Source of the DNA: Anaerovorax odorimutans DSM 5092 | Lineage (GTDB): Bacteria; Bacillota; Clostridia; Peptostreptococcales; Anaerovoracaceae | Length of the DNA stretch: 64,000 bases | Direction of reading: 5' to 3' | Assembly (NCBI RefSeq): GCF_000426305.1 | Contig: NZ_AUFC01000018.1 | Span: forward strand, 1-64,000 | Shown here: piece after piece, positions 43,277-53,246 of the stretch | Position numbering within the stretch: position 1 is the first letter of the stretch | How the letters are laid out: each line of letters begins with the position of its first letter | Program-made: the position numbers and the translations under genes | Notes under the pieces: generated by a model | Databases searched by the model: none | What the model was told of the DNA's origin: nothing | The model's input: the letters and a program-made list of their open reading frames with translations, nothing else

Positions 43277-44461
43277 ATGAAAAGAGTAATATTAATTGTA
43301 TTAGACAGCTTAGGTGTAGGAGCTTTAAAAGATGCAGAAAAATATGGTGATAAAGGAGCAAATACATTAGGACATATAATGAAAGTTAATCCGGATTTAA
43401 ATATACCTAATCTGAGAAAAATGGGTATTTTTAATATTGAAGGGTTGAAAAACGAAGATATTATAAAAGATAAAATAGAAAAAAAAGCTATTGGAAGTTT
43501 TGGACGGCTTGCTGAAAAATCCAAGGGAAAAGACACTATAACAGGACATTGGGAGATTGCAGGTATCTACACGGAAGTTCCTTTTAAAACTTATCCTGAT
43601 GGATTTCCAAAAGATTTTATAAAAGAATATGAAAAGGCAATAGGCATGGAAGTTTTAGGTAATTTAGCGGCATCAGGAACAGAAATTATTAAAGAATTAG
43701 GACCTGAACATGAAAAAACAGGAAAACCTATTGTTTATACTTCAGCGGATAGTGTTTTTCAAATTGCAGCTAATACTGAAGTAATTCCATTAGATAAGCT
43801 ATACCATATTTGTGAAATTGCGAGAAAAATGTTAGTAGGAGATGTTGCTTGTGGTAGAGTAATTGCAAGACCATATATTTTGAAAGATGGTGAAAGAATA
43901 AGGACATCAGACAGGAGAGATTATGCAGTTTCTCCAAGTGGAAAAACTGTTTTAGATAATATTAAAGAAAAAGGTAAAACTGTATATGCTATTGGAAAAA
44001 TCAGTGATATTTTTAATGGAATGGGTGTTACTAAATCAGTTCATACTGAAAATAATATGGATGGAGTAGACAAAACAATAGATGCTTTAAAAGAAAATTT
44101 TGAAGGTCTTATTTTTACAAATTTAGTAGATTTTGATTCTAAATACGGACATCGCAGAGATCCTGAAGGTTATGGAAGATGTATTGAAGAATTTGATTTG
44201 AGACTGCCTGAAATCATGTCTTTGATGAAAGATGATGATACTTTGATATTATGTGCTGATCATGGAAATGATCCTATTCACAGTGGATGGGATCACACAA
44301 GAGAACATGTTCCTGTTTTGGTTTATGGGGAACAAATAAAAGCCGGAGTGGATATTAAAACAAGAAATTCATTTGCGGATATTGGTGCAACCATTGCGGA
44401 AATATTACAAGTAAATAAAACTGAAATTGGTGAAAGCTTCTTAGACCATATAAAAAAATAG
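43277..44461 (+). CDS. deoB: Phosphopentomutase
   Basis: The 394-aa alkaline-phosphatase-fold enzyme shows ILIVLDSLGVGALKDAEKYGDKGANTLGHI, the phosphorylated Thr in GKDTITGHWEIAG, IYTSADSVFQIAAN-type segment (VYTSADSVFQIAA), FDSKYGHRRDPEGY and CADHGNDPIHSGWDHTREHVP. It interconverts ribose/deoxyribose 1- and 5-phosphate. Start ATG 43277 stands after TAGGAGGGAAA; a longer frame to 43226 overlaps the previous gene. With the phosphorylase downstream it forms a nucleoside-breakdown unit. Confidence 0.96.
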   Translation: MKRVILIVLDSLGVGALKDAEKYGDKGANTLGHIMKVNPDLNIPNLRKMGIFNIEGLKNEDIIKDKIEKKAIGSFGRLAEKSKGKDTITGHWEIAGIYTEVPFKTYPDGFPKDFIKEYEKAIGMEVLGNLAASGTEIIKELGPEHEKTGKPIVYTSADSVFQIAANTEVIPLDKLYHICEIARKMLVGDVACGRVIARPYILKDGERIRTSDRRDYAVSPSGKTVLDNIKEKGKTVYAIGKISDIFNGMGVTKSVHTENNMDGVDKTIDALKENFEGLIFTNLVDFDSKYGHRRDPEGYGRCIEEFDLRLPEIMSLMKDDDTLILCADHGNDPIHSGWDHTREHVPVLVYGEQIKAGVDIKTRNSFADIGATIAEILQVNKTEIGESFLDHIKK

Positions 44462-44524
44462 TAGTAATAATTTTTCCGATAAATTGATAAATCAATCCTT
44501 TAAAACCTTAGGAGGAAAATAGTG

Positions 44525-45868
44525 ATGAATATGTACGACATTATTTATAAAAAAAGAGAAGGTGGTATTCTTACAAAGGATGAAATAGATTATTTTGTTA
44601 AAGGGTATACGAATAATAATATACCTGATTATCAGGCAGCTGCCCTTTTAATGGCTATTTTTTTAAAAAAAATGAATAATGAAGAAACATTTAATCTTAC
44701 AGCATCGATGAAAAACTCAGGAGATATTATAGACCTTTCTTCAATAAATGGGATCAAAGTAGATAAACATAGCACTGGTGGAGTGGGAGATAAAACTACA
44801 CTTATTGTTGCACCACTTGCAGCAGCAGCGGGAATTCCCATTGCGAAAATGTCGGGAAGGGGATTAGGTTTTACTGGTGGTACTATAGATAAGCTTGAAT
44901 CAATACCCGGTTTTAAAACTAGTGTAGAAACAGAAGAATTTATAAAGCTTGTTAATAATTCTAATCTTTCTGTTATTGGTCAGACAGCTCATATTGCTCC
45001 GGCTGATAAAAAAATATATGCACTTAGGGACGTAACAGCTACAGTTGATAATTTAAGTTTAATTACTTCCAGCATAATGAGTAAAAAATTAGCATCGGGA
45101 AGTGACGCGATTGTTTTAGATGTAAAATGTGGAAATGGTGCATTTATGAACAATCTGCATGATGCTGAAAAGCTGGGAGAATTAATGGTTGATATAGGTT
45201 TTGCAGATGGAAAAAAAATAATTGCCATTATTACCGATATGAATCAGCCTCTTGGGAGAGCAATTGGAAACAGCAATGAAGTAATAGAAGCTATTGAGAC
45301 TTTAAAAGGAAATGGGCCTGATGATATTACTCAATTATCCTTAACGCTGGCTTCGTATATGATTTACATTGGGGGTAAAGCAAGTAGTCCAGATGAAGGT
45401 TATAAAATGGCTGTATCTGCTTTGAAAAGTGGCAATGCATTAAAAAAATTAATTAAATTAATAAAAGGGCAAGGAGGAAATATTGATGTAGTTAATGATT
45501 ATACATTATTTCCTCAGCCAGCATGGAGTGTTGAAATAAAAGTTACTCGTGAAATGATGATGGATGAAAATGGCGGTTTGTCAGAAAAAAAATATATAAG
45601 TAATATTGATACAAAAAATATTGGCTTAGCTTCTCAGCATTTAGGGGCGGGTAGAGCTACAAAAGAAGATATTATAGACCTTTCGGCCGGAATCTATTTA
45701 CATAGAAAATTAGGAGATTCAGTTTCTTTAGGAGATGTATTAGCTACTATTTCAGGAACAGACTACTCACGAAAAGAATCAGGAATAAAAGAAGTTTCAA
45801 AGGTATTTTCTTTTGGTAATATAAAACCTGAAAAGCAGACTCTTATTAAAAAAGTAATTATGAAATGA
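44525..45868 (+). CDS. pdp: Pyrimidine-nucleoside phosphorylase
   Basis: The 447-aa protein has MYDIIYKKREGGILTKDEID, the family signature KMSGRGLGFTGGTIDKLE and the phosphate-site KHSTGGVGDKTTL. The C-terminal domain ends in a KGDVLA-like stretch (LGDVLATISG). It splits uridine, thymidine or deoxyuridine to base and sugar phosphate, the feed for DeoB upstream. ATG 44525 is 9 bases past GGAGG; GTG 44522 is an alternative. Confidence 0.94.
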   Translation: MNMYDIIYKKREGGILTKDEIDYFVKGYTNNNIPDYQAAALLMAIFLKKMNNEETFNLTASMKNSGDIIDLSSINGIKVDKHSTGGVGDKTTLIVAPLAAAAGIPIAKMSGRGLGFTGGTIDKLESIPGFKTSVETEEFIKLVNNSNLSVIGQTAHIAPADKKIYALRDVTATVDNLSLITSSIMSKKLASGSDAIVLDVKCGNGAFMNNLHDAEKLGELMVDIGFADGKKIIAIITDMNQPLGRAIGNSNEVIEAIETLKGNGPDDITQLSLTLASYMIYIGGKASSPDEGYKMAVSALKSGNALKKLIKLIKGQGGNIDVVNDYTLFPQPAWSVEIKVTREMMMDENGGLSEKKYISNIDTKNIGLASQHLGAGRATKEDIIDLSAGIYLHRKLGDSVSLGDVLATISGTDYSRKESGIKEVSKVFSFGNIKPEKQTLIKKVIMK

Positions 45869-45995
45869 TGGGACAAGGAAAAATATTTCGGAAAAAAATT
45901 TCCTTATCGACGAAATTATACAAATAATTATTTTTATTGACATATATATTTAAAATTTTTTTAATAATATGAACTTATAGAATGGTTGAAAATAT

Positions 45996-46032
45996 AAACT
46001 TTTTGGAAATGAAATAATTTTCTGAAAAGTTT
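45996..46032. promoter_or_regulatory. Inverted repeat upstream of the sigma-54 promoter, possible activator site
   Basis: AAACTTTT (45996-46003) and AAAAGTTT (46025-46032) flank GGAAAT and ATTTTC halves around 46014. It is closer to the -24 box than most enhancer sites. A second small dyad GGAAAAAAATTTCC lies at about 45890. Either could bind the NtrC-type regulator encoded at 51234-52631. Confidence 0.4.
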
Positions 46033-46042
46033 TTTGCGTTTT

Positions 46043-46058
46043 TGGCATGTCTTTTGCT
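46043..46058 (+). promoter_or_regulatory. Sigma-54 (-24/-12) promoter before the first APC permease
   Basis: TGGCATGTCTTTTGCT fits the consensus TGGCAYG-N4-TTGCW at every fixed base but for T at the C/T place, with exact GG-to-GC spacing. It lies 56 bases before ATG 46114. No sigma-70-type boxes are equally good there. Confidence 0.8.
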
Positions 46059-46113
46059 CTATTAAAATGCGATTGGTTATTATATTTAAATTTTAAGAAA
46101 TGGAGAAGATAAA

Positions 46114-47592
46114 ATGTCTACACAAAATCAAACTTTAGAAAAATCTTTTAGTACAAAAGATGTTTTAGCAATGGCATTTGGGACCATGATTGGTTGGGGA
46201 TGGATTATGCTCTCTGGCCAATGGGCTGCTGATGCAGGAATGGTAGGTGCAATTATAGCCTATGTAGTAGGTGCACTTCTTTGCGTATTTGTAGGGTTAA
46301 CATATGCAGAATTAACACCAGCTATCCCATGTACTGGAGGAGGAGTTGTATTCTCATATAGGGCAATGGGTTATTGGCCAGCTGTTATTGCAGGACTTGC
46401 TACTGCTTTTGCTTATTTAGGTGTTGCAGCTTGGGAAGGACCCGCTTTTGCGACGGCAGTAAATTATGTTTTTCCGATTCCTAGTATTGGTTTTCTTTGG
46501 AATATAGGGGGATATGATATTTATGCATCATGGGCATTGGTAGCTATAATTGCATCTATAGTTATTACAATTGTTAATATAAAAGGTGCAAAACAGGCTG
46601 CAATATTTCAAACTATTGCAACCGCTGGCATTATATGCGTTGGAATTTTATTTTTATCTGGTGGAATCGCTTTTGGAGGTACAGAAAATGTAACTCCTCT
46701 TATAACCTCTTTTAAAGGATTTAGTGCTGTCCTTCTTATGGTTCCTGCTATGTTTGTTGGATTTGATGTTATTCCTCAATCTGCAGGAGAAATGAATGTA
46801 CCTCTCAAAAGGATTCCCATTATATTAATTCTTTCAATTTGTGCAGCTGCTATATGGTATATGTTGATGATTTTCGCAACTTGTATGTCAGCACCAGCAG
46901 CAGTTAGAATGGAAGGTACAATTCCTGTAGCTGATGCAATGGCATTTGCTTTCGGAAATCCTGTATGGGGAAAAATTTGTATTATCGGAGCTATTTGTGG
47001 TATTCTTACAAGCTGGAATGGATTTTTATATGGTGGCGCAAGAGTATTATTTGCTTTAGCAAATGCAAAAATGTTACCTGCTTTCTTAGGAAAAATACAT
47101 CCTAAACACCATACTCCAGTAAATGCTATAATTCTTTGCGGAGTTATATCTACATTTTCTTGCTTTTTAGGAAAGGGAGCATTGGAATGGTTTGTAAATG
47201 CCAGCTCATTTGGAGTAGTTATAATGTATGCAATGGTAGTACTTTCATTCATATTCTTAAGAGTAAGGGAACCTAATATGGTAAGACCTTATAAAGTTAA
47301 ATATGCAAAATTAGTTGGTGTATTAGCTATAGGCGTATCTTGTTTCTTTGCTTATATGTATCTTCCAATGGGACCTAGTCCTTTAGCACCTATAGAATGG
47401 TCATTTGTAATTGGTTGGTTTATTTTTGGTCTTTGCCTCGCTTTTTACGCAAAGAACAGATACAAACATGTTACTGAAGAAGAGAGAAGTATAATGCTAT
47501 TTGGAGCACAATGTGCAGTTGAATATACAGAAAAAGAAAATGAATTTTCCTTAAAAAAATGTAAACTAGCAACAGAGAATAAAAAATTATAA
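46114..47592 (+). CDS. APC-family amino acid/amine permease
   Basis: The 492-aa protein has twelve membrane segments. The unwound first helix reads FGTMIGWGWIMLSGQW, the usual APC substrate site; further marks are PCTGGGVVFSYRAMGYWP and FDVIPQSAGEMNVP. The C-terminal tail after the last helix is long and charged. Substrate unknown. Start ATG 46114 follows AATGGAG. It is preceded by a sigma-54 promoter and followed by a strong terminator, so it is a single-gene unit controlled by an enhancer-binding activator. Confidence 0.9.
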   Translation: MSTQNQTLEKSFSTKDVLAMAFGTMIGWGWIMLSGQWAADAGMVGAIIAYVVGALLCVFVGLTYAELTPAIPCTGGGVVFSYRAMGYWPAVIAGLATAFAYLGVAAWEGPAFATAVNYVFPIPSIGFLWNIGGYDIYASWALVAIIASIVITIVNIKGAKQAAIFQTIATAGIICVGILFLSGGIAFGGTENVTPLITSFKGFSAVLLMVPAMFVGFDVIPQSAGEMNVPLKRIPIILILSICAAAIWYMLMIFATCMSAPAAVRMEGTIPVADAMAFAFGNPVWGKICIIGAICGILTSWNGFLYGGARVLFALANAKMLPAFLGKIHPKHHTPVNAIILCGVISTFSCFLGKGALEWFVNASSFGVVIMYAMVVLSFIFLRVREPNMVRPYKVKYAKLVGVLAIGVSCFFAYMYLPMGPSPLAPIEWSFVIGWFIFGLCLAFYAKNRYKHVTEEERSIMLFGAQCAVEYTEKENEFSLKKCKLATENKKL

Positions 47593-47650
47593 GATAATAA
47601 AATAAATAGCTTTATTTTATAGACTATATATTAAGTTTGCCATATTTTGT

Positions 47651-47706
47651 AATAAATCCCCTGATCAGCTAAGAATTTTATTCTTAGATCAAGGGGATTT
47701 ATTATT
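47651..47706 (+). terminator. Long terminator between the two APC permeases
   Basis: AATAAATCCCCT pairs with AGGGGATTTATT, and inner GATCAGCTAAGAAT / ATTCTTAGATC continues the stem. Few terminators here are longer. Confidence 0.85.
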
Positions 47707-47792
47707 ATAATTATTTAATAAAGGGTAGAATTGTGTAATTTTTTATGATTTAATAATTATAAAGATTTGTTTATATGGGGAACAATAAGATT

Positions 47793-49211
47793 ATGAATGA
47801 AAGACAAAGTTTAAGAAGAGTATTAGGGCGTACTGATGTTATTGCTCTTGCTATAGGTACCATGATAGGGTGGGGCTGGATAATGCTGGCGGGTAATTGG
47901 GTCAGTCAGGCTGGTCTTATTGGTGCTATTGGTGCATTTGTCACCGGTGCTGCTTTCTGCCTTTTGGTAGGAGTAACCTATGCTGAATTAACTGCTGCAT
48001 TACCTATTGCCGGAGGTGAAATGGTTTTTGCATACAGAGCATTGGGATATAAGTTTTCCTGGTTTGCCAGTTGGACAGTGGCTTTAGCATACCTTGGAGT
48101 AGCTGCATGGGAAGGAATAGCCATTGCCACGGCAATAGATTATATTATTCCATTACCTAATTTTGTTACCCTTTGGAGTGTATCAGGTGACCCCGTATCC
48201 TTACCTTGGGCAGTTGTTGGTGCTTTTTGTACTTTATTGTTAAGTATTTTAAACCATTTTGGAGCAAGACCAACTGCAATTTTTCAGGTTATGGCAACAT
48301 CTGCTATAATTTTAGTTGGCTTTATGTTTTTTTTCGGGGGTATAGCATATGGAGATGTAGAAAATATAGGAGTATTTATTACAGATAAAATAGGATATTT
48401 TGCAGTACTTATGATAGTACCTTCAATGCTTATAGGTTTTGATATAATTCCTCAGTCTGCGGAGGAAATGAATTTACCAAGACGAGAAATAGGTAAAGTT
48501 TTGATGGCTTCTATATTGTTGGGTGCAGGGTGGTATATTTTGATGATGATTGGTATATCATTGTCTGCTCCTGAAGAAATCAGAAATACAACACCCATTC
48601 CAATTGCTGATTGCATGGCATATGCTTTTGGAGAAAAAGGATTCGGAGATTTACTTATTTTAGGAGGAATTTGTGCAATTTTAACAAGTTGGAACGGTTT
48701 TATGATGGGAGCTACCAGAATTATATTTGCTATGGGAAGAGCAAGAATGTTACCAAAAGCATTTGGAGAGCTTCATCCAAAATATAATACTCCGACTGCC
48801 GCTATATGGCTTGTAGCTATTATTTCTGCAGGAGGATCTTTACTAGGGAAAAATGCACTTCTTTGGCTAGTGCATGTCAGTGCTTTTGAAGGAGTATTGG
48901 CGTATTTAACCGTGTCTATATCTTTTTTACTAATAAGGAAAAATGAACCGGATTTAAACAGACCTTTTAAAACTCATTTTGGAATATTAATTGGTAATTT
49001 TGTTATGATAGGTGCTATTATTTTTGTGTGTATGTTTATAATATCGTCACCTATATCGCTGCAATGGCCTTATGAATGGATGATTATTCTTTTATGGTAT
49101 ATGCTGGGGGTAATTTTTACATTTATAGCAATAAAAAAAGATAAGGTAACCACACCAATTAGAGAAATTTTAATATTTGGTGATGTTTATGCAAGGAAAG
49201 AAAAACTATGA
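47793..49211 (+). CDS. Second APC-family permease, first gene of a two-component operon
   Basis: The 472-aa protein is a paralogue of the permease at 46114: IGTMIGWGWIMLAGNW, PIAGGEMVFAYRALGYKF, FDIIPQSAEEMNLP, ILTSWNGFMMGATR. I prefer ATG 47793, with GGGGAA about 10 bases before; ATG 47775 is in frame but overlaps that site. It overlaps the histidine kinase start by 4 bases. A permease translated with a sensor that has its own solute-binding domain suggests it may work as co-sensor or as the uptake route of the signal. Confidence 0.88.
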   Translation: MNERQSLRRVLGRTDVIALAIGTMIGWGWIMLAGNWVSQAGLIGAIGAFVTGAAFCLLVGVTYAELTAALPIAGGEMVFAYRALGYKFSWFASWTVALAYLGVAAWEGIAIATAIDYIIPLPNFVTLWSVSGDPVSLPWAVVGAFCTLLLSILNHFGARPTAIFQVMATSAIILVGFMFFFGGIAYGDVENIGVFITDKIGYFAVLMIVPSMLIGFDIIPQSAEEMNLPRREIGKVLMASILLGAGWYILMMIGISLSAPEEIRNTTPIPIADCMAYAFGEKGFGDLLILGGICAILTSWNGFMMGATRIIFAMGRARMLPKAFGELHPKYNTPTAAIWLVAIISAGGSLLGKNALLWLVHVSAFEGVLAYLTVSISFLLIRKNEPDLNRPFKTHFGILIGNFVMIGAIIFVCMFIISSPISLQWPYEWMIILLWYMLGVIFTFIAIKKDKVTTPIREILIFGDVYARKEKL

Positions 49212-51241
49212 AAAATAAATTTGCTTTTGGAATAATTGTAATAATTTTAATAAGTATTTTATTTAGTTATTACTATTATAATAATGTTAAAAATCACAAT
49301 ACTAAGATGGGTATAGACATAACAAATACCTTAACACCTCAAGAACAAACTTTTATAAAGAATAATAAGAAAATTAAAATTGGTGTATCTGATCAATTGT
49401 CTCCTTTAGTCTTTATTGATGAAGAAGATGAAGGAAAAGTTAAGGGTTTGGCTGTAGATTTTATGGATATTATTGCAGAGCAGTTAAATCAGGATGTTGA
49501 ATATGTTTTTCTTAATCAGGACGAGCTAAAGGATTCTTTAATAAATCAACAGCTGGATGGTGCTATTATGTCATATCGAAGAGAAGATAAAAAAGTCTTT
49601 TCTTTTACTATTCCTATAATCCCAGTTAAAGGAGTTACTGCTAAATTAATTGACTCGGGACAATCTAAGGATGATGAAGAACTTTCTGCAAGCAGTGATC
49701 CTGTTAATTTAATTGATACAAGAAACGTACCGTCAGTGGAAGCTACAATTAAAGATATTTTAGCTGATAAAAATATTAATGAAGAAAAAAAGGTCACGGC
49801 TGTTTTAGGTAATGAACCGGCTTTAAGGTATTTTATAGAAAAAAATTATGCACTGGATCAGTTTGTATTCAGCAGAGATTATAAATATGATGGAAATTTT
49901 TGTATTGCATTGAATTCCAATAATGAAATATTATATAAAATTTTAAATAAGTCAATTTATAAACTAGATAAAAACTTTATTCTTTCGCAGCTTCAAGGTA
50001 AATGGTTTACAATTTCTTATCCTCTTGAAAAGAAGGGGATTACAGAAAGCATAAGTATACTCTTTACTATAATAATAGCATCAGTCTTATGTGTTTTTTA
50101 TATTTTTTATGGAACTAATAAGGCTTTGTATGAAGAACTTGGATCTAGAATGGAGCAAGTATTAGATAGTAAAAATGAATTACAAACTACTTTTGATGGT
50201 GTATCATATTACATGATAGAAATAGATTTAAAAGGGAAAATAGTAAATGTAAATAAAGCGTTTAGAGAGTTTTTACGGGAAAAGGAAACGTTACTCATAG
50301 GAAAAGAATTGACAGAAATTTTAGATATGGAGTTGGAAAACAAAGAATTATTGACAAATATCATATTACAAGGAATAAAAAAAGGTGAAGAACAAAAGAA
50401 AGAAATTGTTTCAGGAAAGAAAATTTTAACATGCAGAGTGTTTCCTGTAAAAAATGCAAGAGAAAAAGTTGTAAAAATTTTAGTTACTATACAAGATGTA
50501 ACAAGAGAAAAAACTGCAGAAAGGCAAATGGTACAGGATAATAAAATGATCGCTGTTGGACAGCTTGCTGCAGGTGTTGCACATGAAATAAGAAATCCTT
50601 TAGGCCTTATTAGAAATTATTGCTATGTTTTGAAAAATTCAAAACAAGAAGATTCCTTAAAAAGAGAAAAAGCAATTTGTGTTATTGAAAAAGCAGTGGA
50701 TAAATCAGGTAAAATTATTGATAATCTTTTAAATTTTTCACGCAAATCTAATCATGAAAAGGAGCTAATAAAATTAAAATCCCATATTAATTCTGTTATA
50801 TCACTGCAGCAAAACAGAGCAATTAAAAATTCAATAGAAATTAAATTAGAATGTTCAACTTTATTAGAGACATTTGTATTAGTTGAATCATTTGATATGG
50901 TTTTAATTAACTTAACTGCTAATGCGTTAGATGCTATAGAGAGTCAAATTTCCAAAGAAGATATAAAGGGGCTTTTAAGCATTAGCTGTATAGAAGATGG
51001 TAATTATATAAATATTGTTGTCGAAGATAATGGAGAGGGAATTCCTAAAAATATTCAAGAAGAAATTTTTAATCCGTTTTTTACTACTAAAGAAAAACGA
51101 GATGGCAATGGCTTGGGATTATATATAGTTTATAATGAAATTCAAAAAATGAATGGACGAATTCAAGTGGAAAGTACTGTTGGAAAAGGAACAAGGTTTA
51201 CGGTTGTTATTCCCAAAGTGGAGGTGGGACAAAATGAGTAA
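49208..51241 (+). CDS. Sensor histidine kinase with solute-binding (SBP_bac_3) and PAS domains
   Basis: The 677-aa protein has an N-terminal membrane anchor, an extracellular type-3 solute-binding domain (about 50-265: IKIGVSDQLSPLVFIDE, GLAVDFMDIIAEQL, DGAIMSYRREDKK), a second membrane segment (about 277-300), a PAS domain (about 325-435), then HisKA with His459 in AAGVAHEIRNPLG, and a complete ATPase part (NLTANALDAIE, VEDNGEGIP, NPFFTTKEKRDGNGLGLYIV). Such kinases sense amino acids or related solutes directly. It overlaps the permease before it and the regulator after it. Confidence 0.93.
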   Translation: MKNKFAFGIIVIILISILFSYYYYNNVKNHNTKMGIDITNTLTPQEQTFIKNNKKIKIGVSDQLSPLVFIDEEDEGKVKGLAVDFMDIIAEQLNQDVEYVFLNQDELKDSLINQQLDGAIMSYRREDKKVFSFTIPIIPVKGVTAKLIDSGQSKDDEELSASSDPVNLIDTRNVPSVEATIKDILADKNINEEKKVTAVLGNEPALRYFIEKNYALDQFVFSRDYKYDGNFCIALNSNNEILYKILNKSIYKLDKNFILSQLQGKWFTISYPLEKKGITESISILFTIIIASVLCVFYIFYGTNKALYEELGSRMEQVLDSKNELQTTFDGVSYYMIEIDLKGKIVNVNKAFREFLREKETLLIGKELTEILDMELENKELLTNIILQGIKKGEEQKKEIVSGKKILTCRVFPVKNAREKVVKILVTIQDVTREKTAERQMVQDNKMIAVGQLAAGVAHEIRNPLGLIRNYCYVLKNSKQEDSLKREKAICVIEKAVDKSGKIIDNLLNFSRKSNHEKELIKLKSHINSVISLQQNRAIKNSIEIKLECSTLLETFVLVESFDMVLINLTANALDAIESQISKEDIKGLLSISCIEDGNYINIVVEDNGEGIPKNIQEEIFNPFFTTKEKRDGNGLGLYIVYNEIQKMNGRIQVESTVGKGTRFTVVIPKVEVGQNE

Positions 51242-52631
51242 ACAATTAAAGATTTTAATAGTAGATGATGAACAGGATTATTGTGATGTTATGAGTATGA
51301 TACTTAGCGGAGAAGGGTATATTGTAGATTCTTGTAATAATGGACAAGAGGCTTTAAAAAAGTTAGAAACAGGGAATTTTGATTTAGTTTTAACTGATTT
51401 AATGATGCCTAAAATGGATGGAAATCAATTGTTAACAGAGATTAAATCTCTATATAAAGATATGGAAGTTATTATGATGACCGCCTACGGTACTATTGAA
51501 AAAGCTGTAGCTGCAATGAAGCAAGGGGCTTATACTTATGTTACTAAAGGTGAAAATCCTGAACAACTTTTAGCTGAGATAAAAAGACTCAAAGATGTCA
51601 AGGCTTTAAAAGCTGAGAATCAAAGATTAAGACAGAAATTAAATACAACAGACTATCTGTTGGAAAGTAAAAATTCTGATTTTCAAAATTTAATTGAAAT
51701 TACCCAAAAAGCTGCTGACAGTTCAGCAAACATTTTAATTTTAGGAGAATCAGGTGTTGGAAAAGAAGTATTTGCTAGATTTATTCATAAATGTAGTCAG
51801 AGAAATGAAAACAACTTTGTAGATATAAATTGTCATGCTATTCCAGAGACCGTATTGGAATCAGAGTTATTTGGACATGAAAAAGGAGCTTTTACCGGTG
51901 CCACAAACAAAAGAATTGGTCGATTTGAGGATGCAAATAATGGGACTTTATTTTTAGATGAAATCGGGGATATCCAATTAAGTACCCAAGCAAAACTTTT
52001 AAAGGTTATAGAAAATAAAAAACTATATCCTGTAGGTAGTAACACTCCTATAGAAGTTGACTTTAGATTATTAACGGCTACAAATAAAAATTTGCAGCAT
52101 GAAATAGAATTGGAAAATTTTAGAGAAGACTTATTTTATCGTTTGTCTACAATTACTATTGAAATTCCACCTTTAAGAAATCGTAAAGAAGATTTACCTA
52201 ATCTTATTGATTATTTTCTCGAGAAAAGCCAGGCAGATATGAAAAAAGTTATTAGAAAAGTTGAAACAGGTGTAAAAAATTTTTTAATGGAATATTCTTA
52301 TCCGGGAAATGTGAGAGAATTAAAAAATCTTATTGAGAGACTTGTTGTACTTTCTGATGATGGAATTATCAAAGAAAATCATTTGCCTAATTATTCTGTT
52401 GAAAATCATAATTCTAAAAATATCATAAAGAAATCATCTTCTGCAATAAGTATAGAAAATGACGATAAAAATTATGAAAATTTAACATTAAAAGAAGTAA
52501 GAAAAGATGTAGAAGCTCAATATATTCAAAAGATTATTACGCAAGAAAAAGGAAATATGAATAAAGTGGCAGAAATTTTAGGTATTACAAGACGTCAGCT
52601 TACGAATAAATTAACAGAATTTAATTTGTAA
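51234..52631 (+). CDS. NtrC-type sigma-54-dependent response regulator
   Basis: The 465-aa protein has a receiver domain (ILIVDDEQDY, phospho-acceptor Asp55 in LTDLMMPKMDG), a sigma-54 AAA+ domain (GESGVGKE Walker A, GAFTGA loop, GTLFLDEIGDI Walker B, DVREL-like NVRELKNL) and a C-terminal Fis-type helix-turn-helix (VAEILGITRRQLTNKL). ATG 51234 follows GGAGGTGGGAC; 27 further in-frame codons upstream lie in the kinase gene. It should activate the sigma-54 promoter at 46043. Confidence 0.95.
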   Translation: MSKQLKILIVDDEQDYCDVMSMILSGEGYIVDSCNNGQEALKKLETGNFDLVLTDLMMPKMDGNQLLTEIKSLYKDMEVIMMTAYGTIEKAVAAMKQGAYTYVTKGENPEQLLAEIKRLKDVKALKAENQRLRQKLNTTDYLLESKNSDFQNLIEITQKAADSSANILILGESGVGKEVFARFIHKCSQRNENNFVDINCHAIPETVLESELFGHEKGAFTGATNKRIGRFEDANNGTLFLDEIGDIQLSTQAKLLKVIENKKLYPVGSNTPIEVDFRLLTATNKNLQHEIELENFREDLFYRLSTITIEIPPLRNRKEDLPNLIDYFLEKSQADMKKVIRKVETGVKNFLMEYSYPGNVRELKNLIERLVVLSDDGIIKENHLPNYSVENHNSKNIIKKSSSAISIENDDKNYENLTLKEVRKDVEAQYIQKIITQEKGNMNKVAEILGITRRQLTNKLTEFNL

Positions 52632-52762
52632 ATTATAAATAATTAATAATTTATAATTATTAATTATTGTAGAATCTATCAGGTAATATAAATAAAAAAA
52701 GGTATAAAACCTTAAGAATACAAGTATCTTTATAATAAGATAAATATTAAGGGGGTTTTATT

Positions 52763-53197
52763 GTGCTTTATTATAAAAAAATAGCTTTGATATTAGTTTT
52801 GGTAATGGTAATTACCATGATACCTATGAGTGTAATTGCAGACGAAAAGCTTGTTGATACTGTTGATTCTAAGGCAAAAAGTGAAACGGAAACGACTGGA
52901 ATGTCAGTGGATGCAAAAGCAGCCGTACTTATGGATGCAGGGAGCGGAAAGGTTATATTTGAACAAAATGCTCATGATAAATTACCACCCGCCAGTGTTA
53001 CTAAAATAATGACAATGTTACTTATTTTAGAAGCTGTTGATAGAGGACAAATAAGTTTAGATGATAAGGTTACAGTTAGTGAGAGAGCTGCCGGCATGGG
53101 CGGAAGTCAGATGTATATGGAAGCCGGAGAACAACAAACCTTAGAAACATTAATGCAAGGCGTTGCAATTTGTTCAGCTAATGAAGAACATAGATAA
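52763..53197 (+). CDS. dacF: dacF-type D-Ala-D-Ala carboxypeptidase, 5' part of a gene split by a mobile element
   Basis: A signal peptide (residues about 5-26) is followed by the penicillin-binding fold: AAVLMDAGSGKVIFEQNAHDKLPPASVTKIMTML, with Ser78 and Lys81 of the SxxK motif, and the expected RGQISLDDKVTVSE. The frame leaves the family sequence exactly after Ser138-Ala-Asn140, the SxN motif, and stops four codons later (EEHR). The KTG motif and the rest of the enzyme lie 8 kb downstream at 61182-61976. The product as it stands cannot be active. Start is GTG 52763 after AAGGGGG. Confidence 0.92.
   Translation: MLYYKKIALILVLVMVITMIPMSVIADEKLVDTVDSKAKSETETTGMSVDAKAAVLMDAGSGKVIFEQNAHDKLPPASVTKIMTMLLILEAVDRGQISLDDKVTVSERAAGMGGSQMYMEAGEQQTLETLMQGVAICSANEEHR
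53175..53184 (+). repeat. attL core, 10-bp direct repeat
   Basis: CAGCTAATGA occurs here and at 61174-61183. Both copies lie in the same codon phase of dacF (…tCA GCT AAT GA…). The left flank continues dacF, the right flank is foreign. Confidence 0.9.
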
Positions 53198-53219
53198 ACA
53201 TCATTATATAAAAACGTTG

Positions 53220-53246
53220 AACTTACTTGAAAGTAAGTTTTTTTTA
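53220..53246 (+). terminator. Terminator just inside the left end of the element
   Basis: AACTTACTT / AAGTAAGTT with loop GA (53220-53239), followed by TTTTTTATTA. It would stop transcripts entering from dacF. Confidence 0.85.
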
